Shown here piece after piece: positions 24,901 through 38,300 of a stretch of DNA of 64,000 nucleotides. A program made the position numbers and the translations under genes. The notes beneath the pieces are model-generated. The model had not been told where the DNA came from. It did no database searches and was given only the letters and a program-made list of their open reading frames with translations. The stretch lies in assembly GCA_017590115.1 (NCBI GenBank), contig JAGGNK010010226.1:5801732-5865731 (forward strand), written 5' to 3'. Source of the stretch: Montifringilla adamsi. Lineage: Eukaryota; Chordata; Aves; Passeriformes; Passeridae. Position 1 is the first letter of the stretch, and each line of letters starts with the position of its first letter.

Positions 24901-27900
24901 GGTTTGCTGCTCTGTGGCAAACCAAACCCAATCTTACTTATGTTAATATATACCCTACATAGGTGTGTATACTTACAGAGGGAGAGAGAGTATATTTTTG
25001 TATATATAGGGCCATTACTTTGGAATTGCTGCACAGGGACATGAATTTGCTGAGAGGGGAGAAAAAGTGGAGCCTTGTCTTACATTCCTAGGTTGTGGCA
25101 AAGCCATTCCTGGAGCTGCAGCAGGGACCTGATTGCCTCATGCCCAGGTAAATCAGATTTGGCAATGCCTGGTCTGACTGACTTCCAGAAAAGCAGCAGT
25201 AAAACACAGCCAGTATGTTAAGAACAATGAAATAAGGCATTTCTAGACTGCTATAATAAATACCCCCTTACACTTTGGACACTTTGCATTGGTTTAGCAA
25301 AAACCATAAAAATCAACACTTTTGACTGCATTAATCCATACCCAAGCTGCTTGGAAATTCCTCTAACCCAAGCTATACACTTGGTAAACAATCCTTCTTA
25401 TTATATTGGCAAAGGAAATGTGCCAACATACTGGCTACTGGACTATGGAAATATTTCCATGTATTTTCTTCCAGTGACACACACGGTACATCACAAAATA
25501 TTTGTAAAACATAAGAAGCAAGAAGATGCAGACAGTACAAGTCATATATTAATTGGAAATCTGAGGTGATTTTCTTTTTTAATTGCTTGAACAAACCTTT
25601 GATAACAACTAAATATTCACAGGTAAGACCTAACCTGGAATGCTGTCTGATTTTAAGACCAAGTGCTGTTATTAATTCATATCTCAGTGTTTTTAAGAAG
25701 TACATCTTGGTTTCTATGCTTTCAATATAAAGGAGGAGCTGTAAATCTCAATTCTAATTTCAAGTAGCTCTTGCTGGGAGACAAGTCTTCTAAACCTGCC
25801 CAACTACATGCAACATTTCCCAATTTTCTTCTTTACTCTGACAAATTTTATGTGACAGGATAATGCCAGAGACACTGTGGCACTCTGCCACATGCTAAAA
25901 GAGTGCACATGGTCTCTCACAACACTTGAGCACAACACCTCTAGGCCTTGGGGATGCAAATCTCCAGGGCAATACATTTCATCTGAGGTGAGAAAATTTT
26001 AATTCTGGAAGGTGGAAGCCAGCAAGGATGCCAGCCTCAGCAGAAACTGAAATTTTGAATCCAGATTCTTTAAATGTGGTACAGTTAAATATGAACTATG
26101 CAGATACCCAGACTGCAGATTCAGAGGGAGAGCCAAGGATGGTGGTGATTTGTACCATTTTCACATTATTTCACTGTAAATTATTGGGGAACCAGCAAAA
26201 AAAGAAAAATGTTATCTTTACAAAGAGAAAAGCAATTTTCACTTGATAAAAATTTTAAGGACCTCCGAGAGAATTCTCCTGTTTATTTCTTTCTTTCCCC
26301 AAGTTTTGATCTTGTAAAAATATTCAGTAGTCTATAGTAGTTCAGTAGTTCAAATATTTTTTCTATTCATTTCTGTATTGCCGCTACCAAAAATGCAACA
26401 TAAACAGAACATAAATCAAAAATAACTCTGCTGCACAATTTAATACCAGTTTCTTACAGAAATACAATTATTATCTTTTATAGAGGGGGAAAAAATATTT
26501 TAAAAGAACTGGAAAGAATTCAGGGCATCTCTCAGTCCCTCAGGTTCAGTTCTGGCCCTGTAACCCCCAAGCGTGACTCCTCCCAAGGCACTGTGAACTG
26601 TTCAGGTTCATCACCCTTACACTGGTTATTACACTGTACAACCCTTATTGTCATTACAATAACTCTTAATCTCAGTGTATTCACTAAGAGAGAGTTATAG
26701 ATTTCATTTACAAATTAATTTCCTAATAACAGAATTGAAAGTCTCTCAGCAGTGTTCTTGCCAGCTAAAAGCCAGAAAAGGAATTTCCCTCTCATCTGTG
26801 CCAAGGCTTGGTTCACAAAAATGTGAACATTAGGACAGAGAAAAGTTTATTAAAGAATGTTGTGGCAAGGTATAAAAGGCTACAAAACTGTACTTGGGGT
26901 TTCTCATGACAGATACAAAGGTTCTGATGCTGAAGCACCAGAAATCAAGATCTGAGATGGGTTTTAAGCTCACTCCAACCCCTTTCTGATTTTGTGTCAG
27001 CCAGTATTTTTTCTATTGCTTTTTTCTGCCACACTGCCCATCTCTGTCCCCTGATGAGGAAAACAGATTTGATACTTCCTTTTTGTGTCTCCAGATTGTT
27101 TTTCTTTTAGAAGTGCTTAATAAAGAGGGTCGTTTCTGCTCAGCACATCTCCTCACATGTGTTTCACCAAGTGTATTTTCTTGATGTGAGCTATCAAACT
27201 ATGGGTCAAACTCTCTTTTAAGAGAGTCCTTGACACCAAAGCTTGTTAACCAACCCACTGAAGAATAAGAAGTGGAATGCTACCTAAAGTAGTATTTCTG
27301 AAGCTGCAGAATACCTCCCAGTTGACTGATTGTACAGTGACTGTTGTACCACATGCAAAACCGTTACATGCTACAGAAACAGGAAAAAATGTGAAGTCAC
27401 ATCCCTAAAGAAGAATGGAGAGAAAATAGGTTACTTCCCTCCTCTGCTTACTAAAAGAAAAATTAAAATTTTAGATTAGTTAAAAATCAGATAGATTTTT
27501 GTTCTAGCTCTTTAAAAAACTTTGAGAGGAAGAATTGGAACTTTTCACTTTGGCAGTATCACATAAAGACACCTTCTAGCTTTTCTTTGCCATTGAACTA
27601 TTTACCAAGTTTAATCTGAGTTGGCATAGTACTTAGCTGCTCTGAGAGCAGCAATTTTAAGAGGTAAATCTACCATTTCTGTGAAATGCAGTTTCCACCA
27701 TTCCATTTCCACATCAGCAGTAGATACATTGGCCTAAAAGTGAATTAACTTCTCTATCAATAATCCCGAGGCAAAGCTCATCAATCACTGGGACACAGGA
27801 CAAAGGAAAGCTACACACTCATGTCTGGCTATTTTTCTCTGACATAGAGTACAGTTCAAATATAGATTACAAGTTTGATGAAGGAATTACAAGGTGTTAT

Positions 27901-29205
27901 GGTCTGAGTTAGACAGGAGATAAAATACAATTATGTTGGTTCATTTGAGGTTTCACTCTCAAAGCTTCTGGCAACCCAGTCTATCACAAAAGGCAACATC
28001 CTATCTATGCAAATGAAGAATATCCAAGCCAGGGGAATATCGTAGAAAATAATAAAGCCACTGTTTACATTTCCCTAGTTAGTGGAAGTTAAGCACTAGA
28101 AAGTACAAATTTTGAAATTACAATAGCAACCTGTTGAAAAATAGGGAAACCTTTTTGCAGGTATGAACCAATAAATTGTTTTTGTGGAATATAACAGCAT
28201 TGGAGACACAGATCAAGGAGTTTAAACAAAGCAAACCATCATGCTAAGGAATTTTAAATTTAAAAAAAAATGTGAATAGTAAGTCAGGTAGATAAATTCA
28301 GTAAAGTAGATTCAAACCGAGAAGATCAATGCATTCAGAAGGCACAGGGCATAGTGCTTGTTTATTTACTGTTGTGACTTCAGAATACAGAGCATCTCTG
28401 ATGATGCCAGTTGCAAATAACATCAGCAGAAGGATTTACAACCACGCAGAATGGTGATGTGTTTCAAAATCTGAGCATCCCCACATTTAAGATATTTATT
28501 ACAAAGGCTATTCAAGGTCTAAGTGGCTCTTCCCTTACCCTGGTATCAGTGAAAGGCAGCACTATCTCAGCTAGAAAATTTGCTAGCTAGGACTTGAAAG
28601 CCTTGTGCTGAGGGATTTTGTCTTCACAGGAGTTAAAACATTTCGTTTAACTTTTTGATATTCAACTCATGGGGTTGGGAGAAGTTTCCTGGGGAAGAAA
28701 TGTAATTTATGACATGCTTCTTATTACTTTATGCTGAAAAGGTGCTAGCAGGGAGGTTAAGATAATTTCACAAGTCGATGGCTGTGCTGCCGCAGGTTTT
28801 ATAGCTGCAGGTCGGGAAAAGCTGTTTAGAGCCTTGTCCAGGAGGTGGCAGGAGAAGTTAACCCAAGTTTCAATGGACCCTTCCTGCCAAGCCCTAATTC
28901 ACAGAACCTGTATGAGCTAAGAGTTACCATAAGGAAAGGTGATAAAATCTGGTTACTGAAAAACAGAAAAGCCTCTCGCTGAATATTTCTTCCTTGAATC
29001 TGATATCTGTGCCTGTGTAATGTGTCCAGTTATAAACACACTGCATTTTAAAGGAAATCCAATTTGCAGCAGCGTTCCAGCACTGTAATTAATACCTGGA
29101 GCACAATTTCATTTTTATTCCAATTTCATTTCTGCTCCATTCTAAAGAAAGAGCTTTTGCAATATGCAATTTACCCGAAAGGAACCAATTTAAAGGAATC
29201 CAGTG

Positions 29206-29207
<2 letters not shown>
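18996..29207. other. Non-coding stretch, no gene seen
   Basis: About 10 kb of mostly unique sequence. The segment at 20,480-21,450 is GC-richer and holds the second-longest open frame of the window (187 codons, minus, 20,866-21,429), which starts with TTG rather than ATG and encodes nothing recognisable. Small features are an A-run at 20,040-20,055, a short ATAGTCTCATATACAC duplication near 21,600-21,640 and a CCCT-rich tract at 24,561-24,595. A weak exon-like segment lies at 22,759-22,830 after CTCTTGCAG. No transposon recognised. Confidence 0.5.
19421..19482 (+). repeat. Three-copy tandem repeat, about 20-bp unit
   Basis: Three units built on TTTGAAAAAATATT occur at 19,423, 19,444 and 19,464, separated by ACAATTA and GAAAATA spacers. 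Confidence 0.8.

Positions 29208-29272
<65 letters not shown>
29208..29272 (+). repeat. Pure A65 homopolymer
   Basis: Sixty-five consecutive A residues follow GTGGC, then an A-rich tail with scattered G (29,273-29,300). It is the longest homopolymer in the window. It could be the poly(A) tail of a retroposed transcript, an expanded A-tract or an assembly artefact. No AATAAA lies at the usual 15-30 nt before it and I see no clear flanking target duplication, so a retroposed origin is not supported beyond the tract itself. Confidence 0.95.
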
Positions 29273-29274
<2 letters not shown>

Positions 29275-29300
29275 AAAAGAGAATAAAAAGAAAAATCAGT

Positions 29301-32300
29301 GACCCAACTGAAAACCATCCATCACTGATGTTCACACTTTGTAGCTGGAACATTGGAATACCAACTATTTTTATTGAGAAACCTCATTAGTACTTTTATA
29401 TTTAGCCATATTGCAGCAACAAGGGAGCCCAAGCCACAACACTAGATTTGGTACAGAAAAAGTCGTTCCCTAATTTGAGTTAAAAATAAAAAGAATGAGT
29501 AATGCAAAAATCAGCCTCTGCCCATATTTCCTAGAATCTGTGCCTTGTTCATCCTCTTTTAATTATTTCAAACCCTATTTGTCACTCAGTACATTTTCCT
29601 TTTCTTTCACAACCACTGTGCACGAGAAAAAGGATCAGTCTCTTGGGAAGTCTATATTGGTTAGACACCAGTCATTAATTAAAATGAATCAAGTTTTCTG
29701 ACTTTGTAGCACTTTTTTTTCGCTCCAGTAGAACAAAAAGTAAACTCAGAGAAATTATTCAAATTTAGGCAAAATACCAGCCTTGAGGAAAAAAATACAC
29801 AGAAAAATGTCTTTTATAAGTTGGTAACCCACACAAATGGACAGCCTGGCATGAGAATGCTTAATATTACTATTTATTCAGATTTTTAAGTGATGATTTT
29901 TTGTTTTTGTTTCTAGAAGCACAGCTACTGTGGTATGCAATTTGCAGCAGCAGCAGAAGTATGAAGCAAACAAGTTTTCTTTTGTTACATGCAGCACAGA
30001 ATGCTGTCCCCAACGTGCAGTGAGCAGTTTAGGAAGCCAAAAGCCTTAGGAAATATCAAGCCCCTATGATAGCAGATCAAAGCATGCCACAGGAAGGCTG
30101 TGACAGAGCTCTACTGCAGATTGCTGTGTGCCCTTGCAAGAGAAAACTTGTAAGATGGTGGTGCCTTAGCAATTAGAAACTCTCACCCAAGTTAAATGGT
30201 GGAGAAGAAGTCTGCATGGCATTTTCTCAAGCATCCCCCTCACGTTTTCAGTTTGGAAAAAAAGGTATTAAAACAAAATAAAGGCATTTTCTCCAGAAAC
30301 ATGAGGTTTTGTAGGGAAGTTATCAGGACTTCTCTGGGTTCTCCCTCCAGTGTAGCTCACTGAACTTGCTGAGCTCTCCAGCAGCCTGTCAAATGGAGTG
30401 CTGGCACCTCTGTCACTACAGGACAGACACAAGGTGGCACACAGTGTCAGAGACCTCACCAATGCACTGCAGGGCCAGTTTTCCCCACAAAACAACAGAA
30501 AGCTGGTAGGCAAGATGCAGCTTGGAAACATCATGGCAGCAGTGGGAACAGCAGCCCTGAAATCAGATTTTATCTCCTTCAATATTAGCAATCCATACTG
30601 GGGAACAGGAATAAAGCTCTGCTGGGTCAAGGTCATCTTAGGTGCATCCATGGGCAGAAGCACTGGGTGTGATGAGATCACAAGGGCAGGAGACACAGCT
30701 TTAACCAAAGCAGAGCATCCAGGTGTATTCCCAATTCCTCAACTCTGGGAGTGCTTCACAGCCAGAGAGAAAACTCAGTGCTGAGCACTTGTGAGAGGGG
30801 AAAAAGTAGAGGTAGGGAAGCCAGAGATGGCGGCAAGCCTGACATCCAGAGCAGAAGTTGTAACATTCTTTCCCTAGCCCAGCCCCATCTTCAGATCATC
30901 AGATGCTCCCCGGCATTTTATTGCATCATTGGTGCTTTGCTTCTAATCACATGGATTTGATTCTCTCATTACCATTACTCTGTCTGACAAGAGCTGCTCT
31001 GGAAGTGCCAGATCCGCAGCGCACGGAGATGTGTTTGCCATTTACTGCACGCTCACAGTGCAGCCCTTTGATCCCAACCAAAGGCAAAGCCATCACTTCT
31101 GTAATATTGAAAATATTGGGGTTTTCCCTTTCATGAATTTACTTCTTCCGTAGGAATAGAAGAGCTCAGCCTCACACTATACTGCTTTGGTCTCCTAATG
31201 ACACCAGTATGCTAAATTCAGCTCCAGAGGGGAGGGAGGTCATGAAGCATTCATTTTTTCCCAAAATATAATAAATGTGTTGTCTTTGCAGTATTTTCTC
31301 CATTTGCATCAGAACTGAATGCACTAAAGGGTAAACTGCTTTGCTTTGCCATTAACTTTAAAAGCATGCAATTTCAGTACTCCACCAGAGCAGAGAGGCT
31401 ATAAATTAATCTGTGTTCAGCAGAGGAGTGGTGGCCACATCTGAAGTTCCCCCAGCTCTTGTGTCCATGGGAGACCTCTCTGCAGCTGCTCCCTTGGTTG
31501 GCTACAGAAAAAAACATATCAGCCCCTGCTAACTGCCCTCTCAGAGAAGGGAACTTTGTGTCTGGATGTTGGGAAGACACAATGGTGGCCTCGGTCACAT
31601 TCTTTTTGGGAATGAGAACTGAGTGGCAGGTCCAAAGTGGTGTATGTAAAATAAAACCCAAACCCAACCAAATCACTTAAAAGAGTTATCAGTGATTTTC
31701 TAAATGGAAGGGAAAGGACTGTGCAGGGAGCTGGTTTGGATGTGTTGCAGGTAGTAGTTATCTATAGAAAGCTGAATAAGGTATGGGACAGTGTCCTCAG
31801 TTTCGAACCCCAGCAAGGACTTCAAATGCAAGAAGATACAGGTGGCACTAAGTAGTAGTTGGGTGGCAGAGGGGGAAAGCTTCAAAATACAGTGCAAAAC
31901 TTCAAAATTCCTCCAAACAACCAGCACTGAACATTGTGTTTGGGCAAGGAGAACCAAGTGCACAAAACAGGATGGGAGACTGGTCAGGAAACAACTTTGG
32001 TGAAGATGACCTGGGATTAGAGCAGATTACCTAATAAAATAATACAAGATAACTCCCCAAACAAAACAAACAAACCCTGAGATATAGAAACAGAAAGTCT
32101 AATAGTCTCATACAGTAATTCTTCCATTTTATCCTGAACTGACAGAGCCCGTGCTGAAATATGTAGGTTTCAACATCTTGCTTAAAAAATAATGGAGATA
32201 TATTAAAGAAGAGGTTTGACAATTATTACAGGCATAAAAAAATTATTTATGAAGAAAGATCAACACTTTTCCTTATTTCTTCTCTAATGAGAAGTGTATG

Positions 32301-35300
32301 AAACTAATCAAGTCTTCAGATACAGAATGGTTTTAGAAATGTTATTTCGCCACATTGAGGCATTCAAGGAACCAGAAAAGCGTGGATCCCTTGTGCTAGA
32401 TCAGAAATGTGTTAGAAATCTAGGATAATATAGGCAAGGGTCTGTTACAAACTTCCCTCATAGCTTCAGAGACAATAGTTAAAATTCTATCATTAAAAGG
32501 CATTAGCTTCCTCTATGGAGAATAGAGAGCAAATGTAAGTAATAAAATGCTCAAAAGCATTTGAGCATAATGGAAAGTTATCTTTGGGCATTCACTAAGG
32601 AAACAACGTTTTAGGTTAAGATAAAGCAGGTTTAGAAAGATTTCAGAAAGGTAGCATAACATGGACCTCAGAGAAAACCTGATTATAAAAATGGTCCTGA
32701 ATAGGGCAATCACAAGTTTGTAACATGACAGATCATAGAATCATGCTTATTATTTCAAAAAGGCAAATCTGAAAAGTCAGGGAATTCATCTGGACTGAAA
32801 ACTCAAACAAGTAAATGAGAACTTAACCATGTGCACCCTGATGAAGGGGATAAATGATGTGGCCTCAGCCTCATGTAAACTCAACACAGGACCAAACGTA
32901 ATTAAAATGTGAAAAGGATTAGGATAGCAGAAATAAGGATACAGCTACGAAGATCAGCAAAGAAACTAATCACTAGGGAGACCTTTAAGTGGGAGAACAA
33001 CACAAGAGTTTCTAGAAGTGCAGTCAGAATTTATGAAGCAAATTACTAGTAAAAACAAATGGTTCAGTGGCTGTACACTAGGGAAAAAGTGCTAAAAAGA
33101 AGTTAGTTTATCATGTAGTAGAGGGGAAAGTTTAAGACAAAAATGAATCCACTCATATTCTAAGGCAAGATTAATATTCTGCCTCCATTTTCAATGAAAT
33201 AATTTTAATACAGAATGTGAGATGAGGAGCTAGCAAGATGAGGAGTCATTCCGTGTAATAGAGAAGCACATTGCCAAAGATTGCCATGCAATACATTCCC
33301 ATCAGAAGGCTTGGATCCTTTCTTCTTAAAATGCTGACAGATTTTATGTTTGAAATCCCAGATCCTGTAGAAAGGGCTTGAGAGATGGGATTTTGTGCTT
33401 TAAAAGATGTCAGACTAAAGGCAGCTTAAGAAAAACAAGGGCCAATAATACTTCTCCATAAAAAGGACAGTAATATTCAAGAGCTATGAAAAAGTCTTGG
33501 AGGAGATAATTAGAAACAGGGATAAACAGGGAAAAGGGAGAAAATGCAGCATGTGTTCACTAAAGCTATTGTTGATAAGCAACTTCTATTTTATTAAGAT
33601 ATCAGTTTGACCAGAAAAGGAGCTGCTTTAAGCCAAAATATGCTCAGCCTTTTGGATGAAATTAATTGTCAAATGCAAAAAGGTCTGGAACACTCCAGGA
33701 CTGAGGTAAGTGAAATGAAACAGAAAATTAAATCAAAGATCATTCACTTGGCATTTGATAAGAATATTTCCTACAAGTCCACACTCATGAACCAAAATAG
33801 TCCAAGAAGGAGGAAGCCCTAGAGAATGATGAATCCACCAATGATGTATCACTGTGAAAGGACAAATATGACACATCAGACTACCTTTCCCACAGAAAAA
33901 AGAAAGCACAAAACACTGTGAAGCTCTTTCTTACAGATATAAAAACACTTGAACCATGAGCAAGGTAACCCAAAACAAAACATGGTTGTAAACCTCTTTG
34001 ACCACTAGCTCTATAATCAGAAAATCTGTAGGACAGAGTGACTCACTAGGCCTGCTAAGATGAAATGGTTGCTGCCTATCCTGATGAAATAGAACCACCA
34101 GGGAAGAAGGAAACTCATTTAAGCTAAGGAACAGCATCACCCAATAAGATTTAGGAGACCATCAATTAATTATAACAAACTTGAAAAAGGTCAAGACATA
34201 AGGAAAGGGATATTCTGAAGGAGGTATTTATCAAAAGCAGTCAGGACAAGAAATCACAGTAGTATGGTTCATAAAAGAGATAAATGACATGAATGCCCAT
34301 GGCAGAAAAAAAAAAATTATTTCTTTGTCTAGGTCTCTTTTAGGGTGCACACTCCAGATTGGAATAAGAACCTGTGTCCTTTTGTATTAAGAACAGCCAG
34401 CATAGTTGTGAAAGGTTCTCTGAACGATTCCAAGTTTTATAGGTTAATTTTGATTTGGGAGTTGGGTCAATCTTCTCTTCAGAGTTGTTTTTCTTCTCTT
34501 CTCCATCTTAAATATGATTCACTTATTGCTAACATGTGCTGTGTGTGAGTAGCAGGAGGAAACAGTTCTGCCTCTGAAGCACAGGATGAAAAAAAATACA
34601 GCTGGCTTGTGTATACACTTGAAAAAAAAATGCTCTTGCTGTTTTTACTCCTTTAGAAGTGTTGGGCAGCTTGTACTTTTAATGCCATATCATTCTTTGA
34701 AGGCAGATTCTGATATCTGTGCCAGGAGAAGAAATAACTTTCATCTTTTAAAAGAATTAGTTGCTGGTGTAAGAGGTCATTACAACATTTTCCTGTGAAT
34801 CATGAGCTGGATAATAAAGCCAACAGTCTAACAAGACTTTGCATCCCACTATTGCCCTGGGATTCTGAAGAATGCACATCGAAAAACCCAAATGCAAATT
34901 ATCTGTGACTGCACTCCACACAACTGCTATTGTGAAAAAAAAAAAATAGTAAAATTCCAGAGGGAGATAGAAATACTTATCAGATTAGCAAGAGAGAAAA
35001 AGAAACGGACTGGGGAGCACAATTTTTTTCAATTTTTTAAATGTAAATAACTGGATATGATCAAAAATATTTCTATCACTTTATGTCATAGCCTGCAAAG
35101 TCACAGTGGAGCTGTCTTGGGCCCTAGGAACTATTAGAAGGTTTACCTATTCAGGCAAGCATCCAGCTATGACTGTCTTATTCACTGTACAATTTCCCCT
35201 CTAGTCAAAAATCCTGAGGTACACCACATCATTCAAGCAATAACCTACAGCAGAAGAAAAAGTCCAGCTCAAGGCTGAAGCTGTGGCAAAATTTATTTAT

Positions 35301-38300
35301 GAGGCACAAGGTCAATAAATTATTATTTCACATTTGGGAGGAAACATAACTAAGATGTAGGAATCAAGGAACCATTAAAATAACAATAATTACCGAAGTT
35401 AATATGCATCAAACCTGATTTTTTTTTTCTTGTTAAAAAGGAAATGTACAAACAACACATATTCCATCACACCTCCTGTTTTCTTTGTGTTCCCAACACA
35501 CAGGCCCAAATACTGGCTGACTTCGCCAGGAGCTCTCACCCCTCTTTCCCAACACCCAGAGATTAACCTATATTTGGCACTTTATCACAGGGGCTAGAAT
35601 CCCTTAGTCCTAAATGTTAAGAAGGTGACTAAAACCACCCAGTCTGCCTTGCAAAAAGCTCAGAAATGTGGCCATGGGTATGCTGTAGGAGAATCCTGGA
35701 TGGGAGCTGGAGGTGAGGTCGGCCCATCCTTCTCTCTTCTGATAATGTGTAGCTGCATCAAGAGTCAAACTACACTAAATCACCATTTTTTTTTCTTGGC
35801 AAAATGCTTTGCATGCCAGCCATTAGAAAGAAAATCACCACAGTGAAAAAGAGGAGTATCAGCTGATCTTCGTGTGTGATTAAAAAAAATGATTTTTGAA
35901 TCTAAGTTCAACTTTGTCTTCTCCTTTCAAAGTGACTTTTAAATGTTGACAATATTTCCATAATTTCAGGTGTTTTTTAAAGTAATTTTCTTTTCTTAAA
36001 GGCAAAATTATCAAATTACTAAATATCCTTCCACACCATGGTGAACTTCTCTAAAAATTCTTAGCAATTAGTTGGCAATATTTAAAATGCTGGAGCAGAA
36101 TGTCACCCAGAGAAGACACTTCCCAGATCTGCAAGCTTTCTTTTTCTAATTTTTGCTCATAACAGTAAAGATTTTATTTTAGGGGCTTTGATAAAATCTC
36201 CAAAGAAATAAGTTTTTGAAGGCTAATATGTAAGTCATGAAGCATTGATCTTTCTTCCCTTGTGTTTCTGCTCAGGTGGGCAAGTAGATGAGAAAACAGT
36301 GATTCTAACCCAGGGCACGCTTCATCTTGAGAGAAGCAAAATCTGAAAAATGGAATTCTTCCTTATATGGAATTATGAATCCATGGCCAGCTCTCACAGT
36401 TTCACCCTCTTTGCAAGCACCATTCTCACAATGGTGTAAAGCACTGAGGCACAGCTACTCCTAGGCAGAACATCACAAGCTTTGCTGACTGATATTTCCA
36501 TCAATTCTAGCTTTCATACAGATGCCTCACTGAATAAAATTTTCATTTTTTTCTAGAACTATGGCAACCTGGGCAGCTGCCAGAAGGCAGCTTTGGTTGA
36601 CAACTTGTAAGAGTGATTCTCAGGCAAAACAATTAGTGGTAACTGCTCTTTTCCAGGGAGGCAGACTTCTTGGCAAATTGCACAGCTAAGTCAGAGAATT
36701 CAGACGAGGAGCAATCCAGCCTGCTTTGCCCAAAGGAAGGAATGCAGGTTTTTATAGCACGGAAGGAGGAATTCTTTTGGTTTCTCGCTGTAGCTCCAAA
36801 TAGCAAAGCTGCCTGTGGCAAGGGTCTGCCCTGGAGGGTGCTCCGTGGTGGCAGGGTAGGCACCAGCAGGGCTATCCAGGGTGCCACAACATCAGCCCTG
36901 AAGCTTTCCTGGGGATGAATCAGCCCTGCAGTGACAGACTTGCTCCTGCCAGGCCCAGAGCTGCCCACCCAGGCACACCAGCTCTCAACTGGGTGACGTA
37001 TCCCTGCACCGTGCTGCAGGAAGCAGCGCACATCGTCCCCTGCCAGAAGGGTCAAGCCCATCCTTAGGGGGCTGGTTTTGGGGTAAGAGCCCATCACAGC
37101 TCCAACCAGAGTGAGATTTAGAGCTACAAGAAGCTCTAAACCACCTTAGAGTCCCACAAAGCCTTTCCCTTTCTCGCTCTTGCTCCTCCAGTGCTGCCAG
37201 GCAGAGCCAGCCACAGCTAGGGAAACTGCTTTACTCATTACCAGCACAGTAGCAATTGCAGGTGAAACACTTCCGAAGAATTTGCTTAAATCATGCTTGG
37301 AGAGTGGCTGAAATTGCTTGTGAATTGCTGAGCTTAGACCCAGGCTTTCCTTACTTCCCTGTGCTTGACTTGCAAATTGCTTTTTGGTCTGACTTTCCCC
37401 TTCTCGTGTCCCCTCCACACACATCAACAATTTCCAGCTTTTTCCATGAACAAGCACTGAGAGGCAGTGCCCATTTGTAAACATCTCCCTGCTCTACTTG
37501 TGATTCAGTGGCCTTGCTGAAGATGCCCATGTGTTACATTTCTTTTACATGTTTGTTGCCTTTTTAAATATTTCAAACCTACAGCGTTTTTGTTGGTATC
37601 TTTTATGAGATACCTCTCCAGAAACAGTTTACAAGTGCAGCCCAAACTTACAACCAGTTTAAACATGCTGTAAGGGAAAACAATTAAGAGGATTCTCTCC
37701 CCAGGGAGTTTGCAGTGTCACTCATACACAAACAGTGTTGGCTCATTTCCAGCTAGGAGTCAGAAATCTAATGCTCTTTAATAGGACCTGCATGCACAGA
37801 GAAACTTTTTGTCCATTCAAATTGTCCTTTTTAAACAAGAGGGATTTTTATTTTCCTTCCTATATATTTTAATTTAATAATTTGCATAATTTTGCTTCCA
37901 TAACACCCAATAACAGCTAATAATATTATTTGCTCTCCATTTGTTTTTGTTTCCTGCTGTTGAATGAACAACCCATGTTTACAGATTAGCAGCAGTTGTA
38001 AAGTGCCCTGACTTTCTCTCCCATTTCAAAGTTATGAGTGAGAAGCACATTATATTGGTTGCTCTGGCATTTTTGGAGTAGCTCAGGCATTCACAGTGCA
38101 AACCACTGTTATTCATACTGTTATAATTCCTCTGCAGTTAAGTCATTACTAGCAATCAGAGCAGGCTTGTAGTACAATTCCTTATTTGGGAATGTCATGT
38201 GAGATGCCCAGAGCAATATGAAAAAAATAAAGGCCAACTTGTCTGGCTGTGGAGGGATTTATGGCAGGCCCACTGGCAGAGATCTGCTGGGAAGTATTAA

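Noticed and set aside
29064..29390. 108-codon frame containing a long Lys run
   Set aside because: It is the translation of the A65 tract and has no independent coding support.
30268..30784. Overlapping frames of 146 and 128 codons, briefly considered as retroviral envelope remnant
   Set aside because: No envelope motif, polypurine tract or LTR is found nearby. The resemblance is only general composition.
32728..32746. ATCATAGAATCAT as a reverse-strand CR1 tail
   Set aside because: No adjacent GGTTGGAA or GATCATCAAGTCC block is present, so it is too short to distinguish from chance.
33430..33610. Possible ancient LINE reverse-transcriptase remnant (ATGCAGCATGTGTTCACTAAAG)
   Set aside because: One phrase recalls CR1/L2-type text, but the flanks do not continue the match, so it cannot be supported by eye. 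A profile search of this interval would settle it.
36633..37097. 154-codon minus-strand frame with a plus-strand counterpart
   Set aside because: Neither translation has recognisable domains, the plus frame lacks ATG, and a GC-rich island gives long frames on both strands by chance. No splice-site or polyadenylation context supports it.
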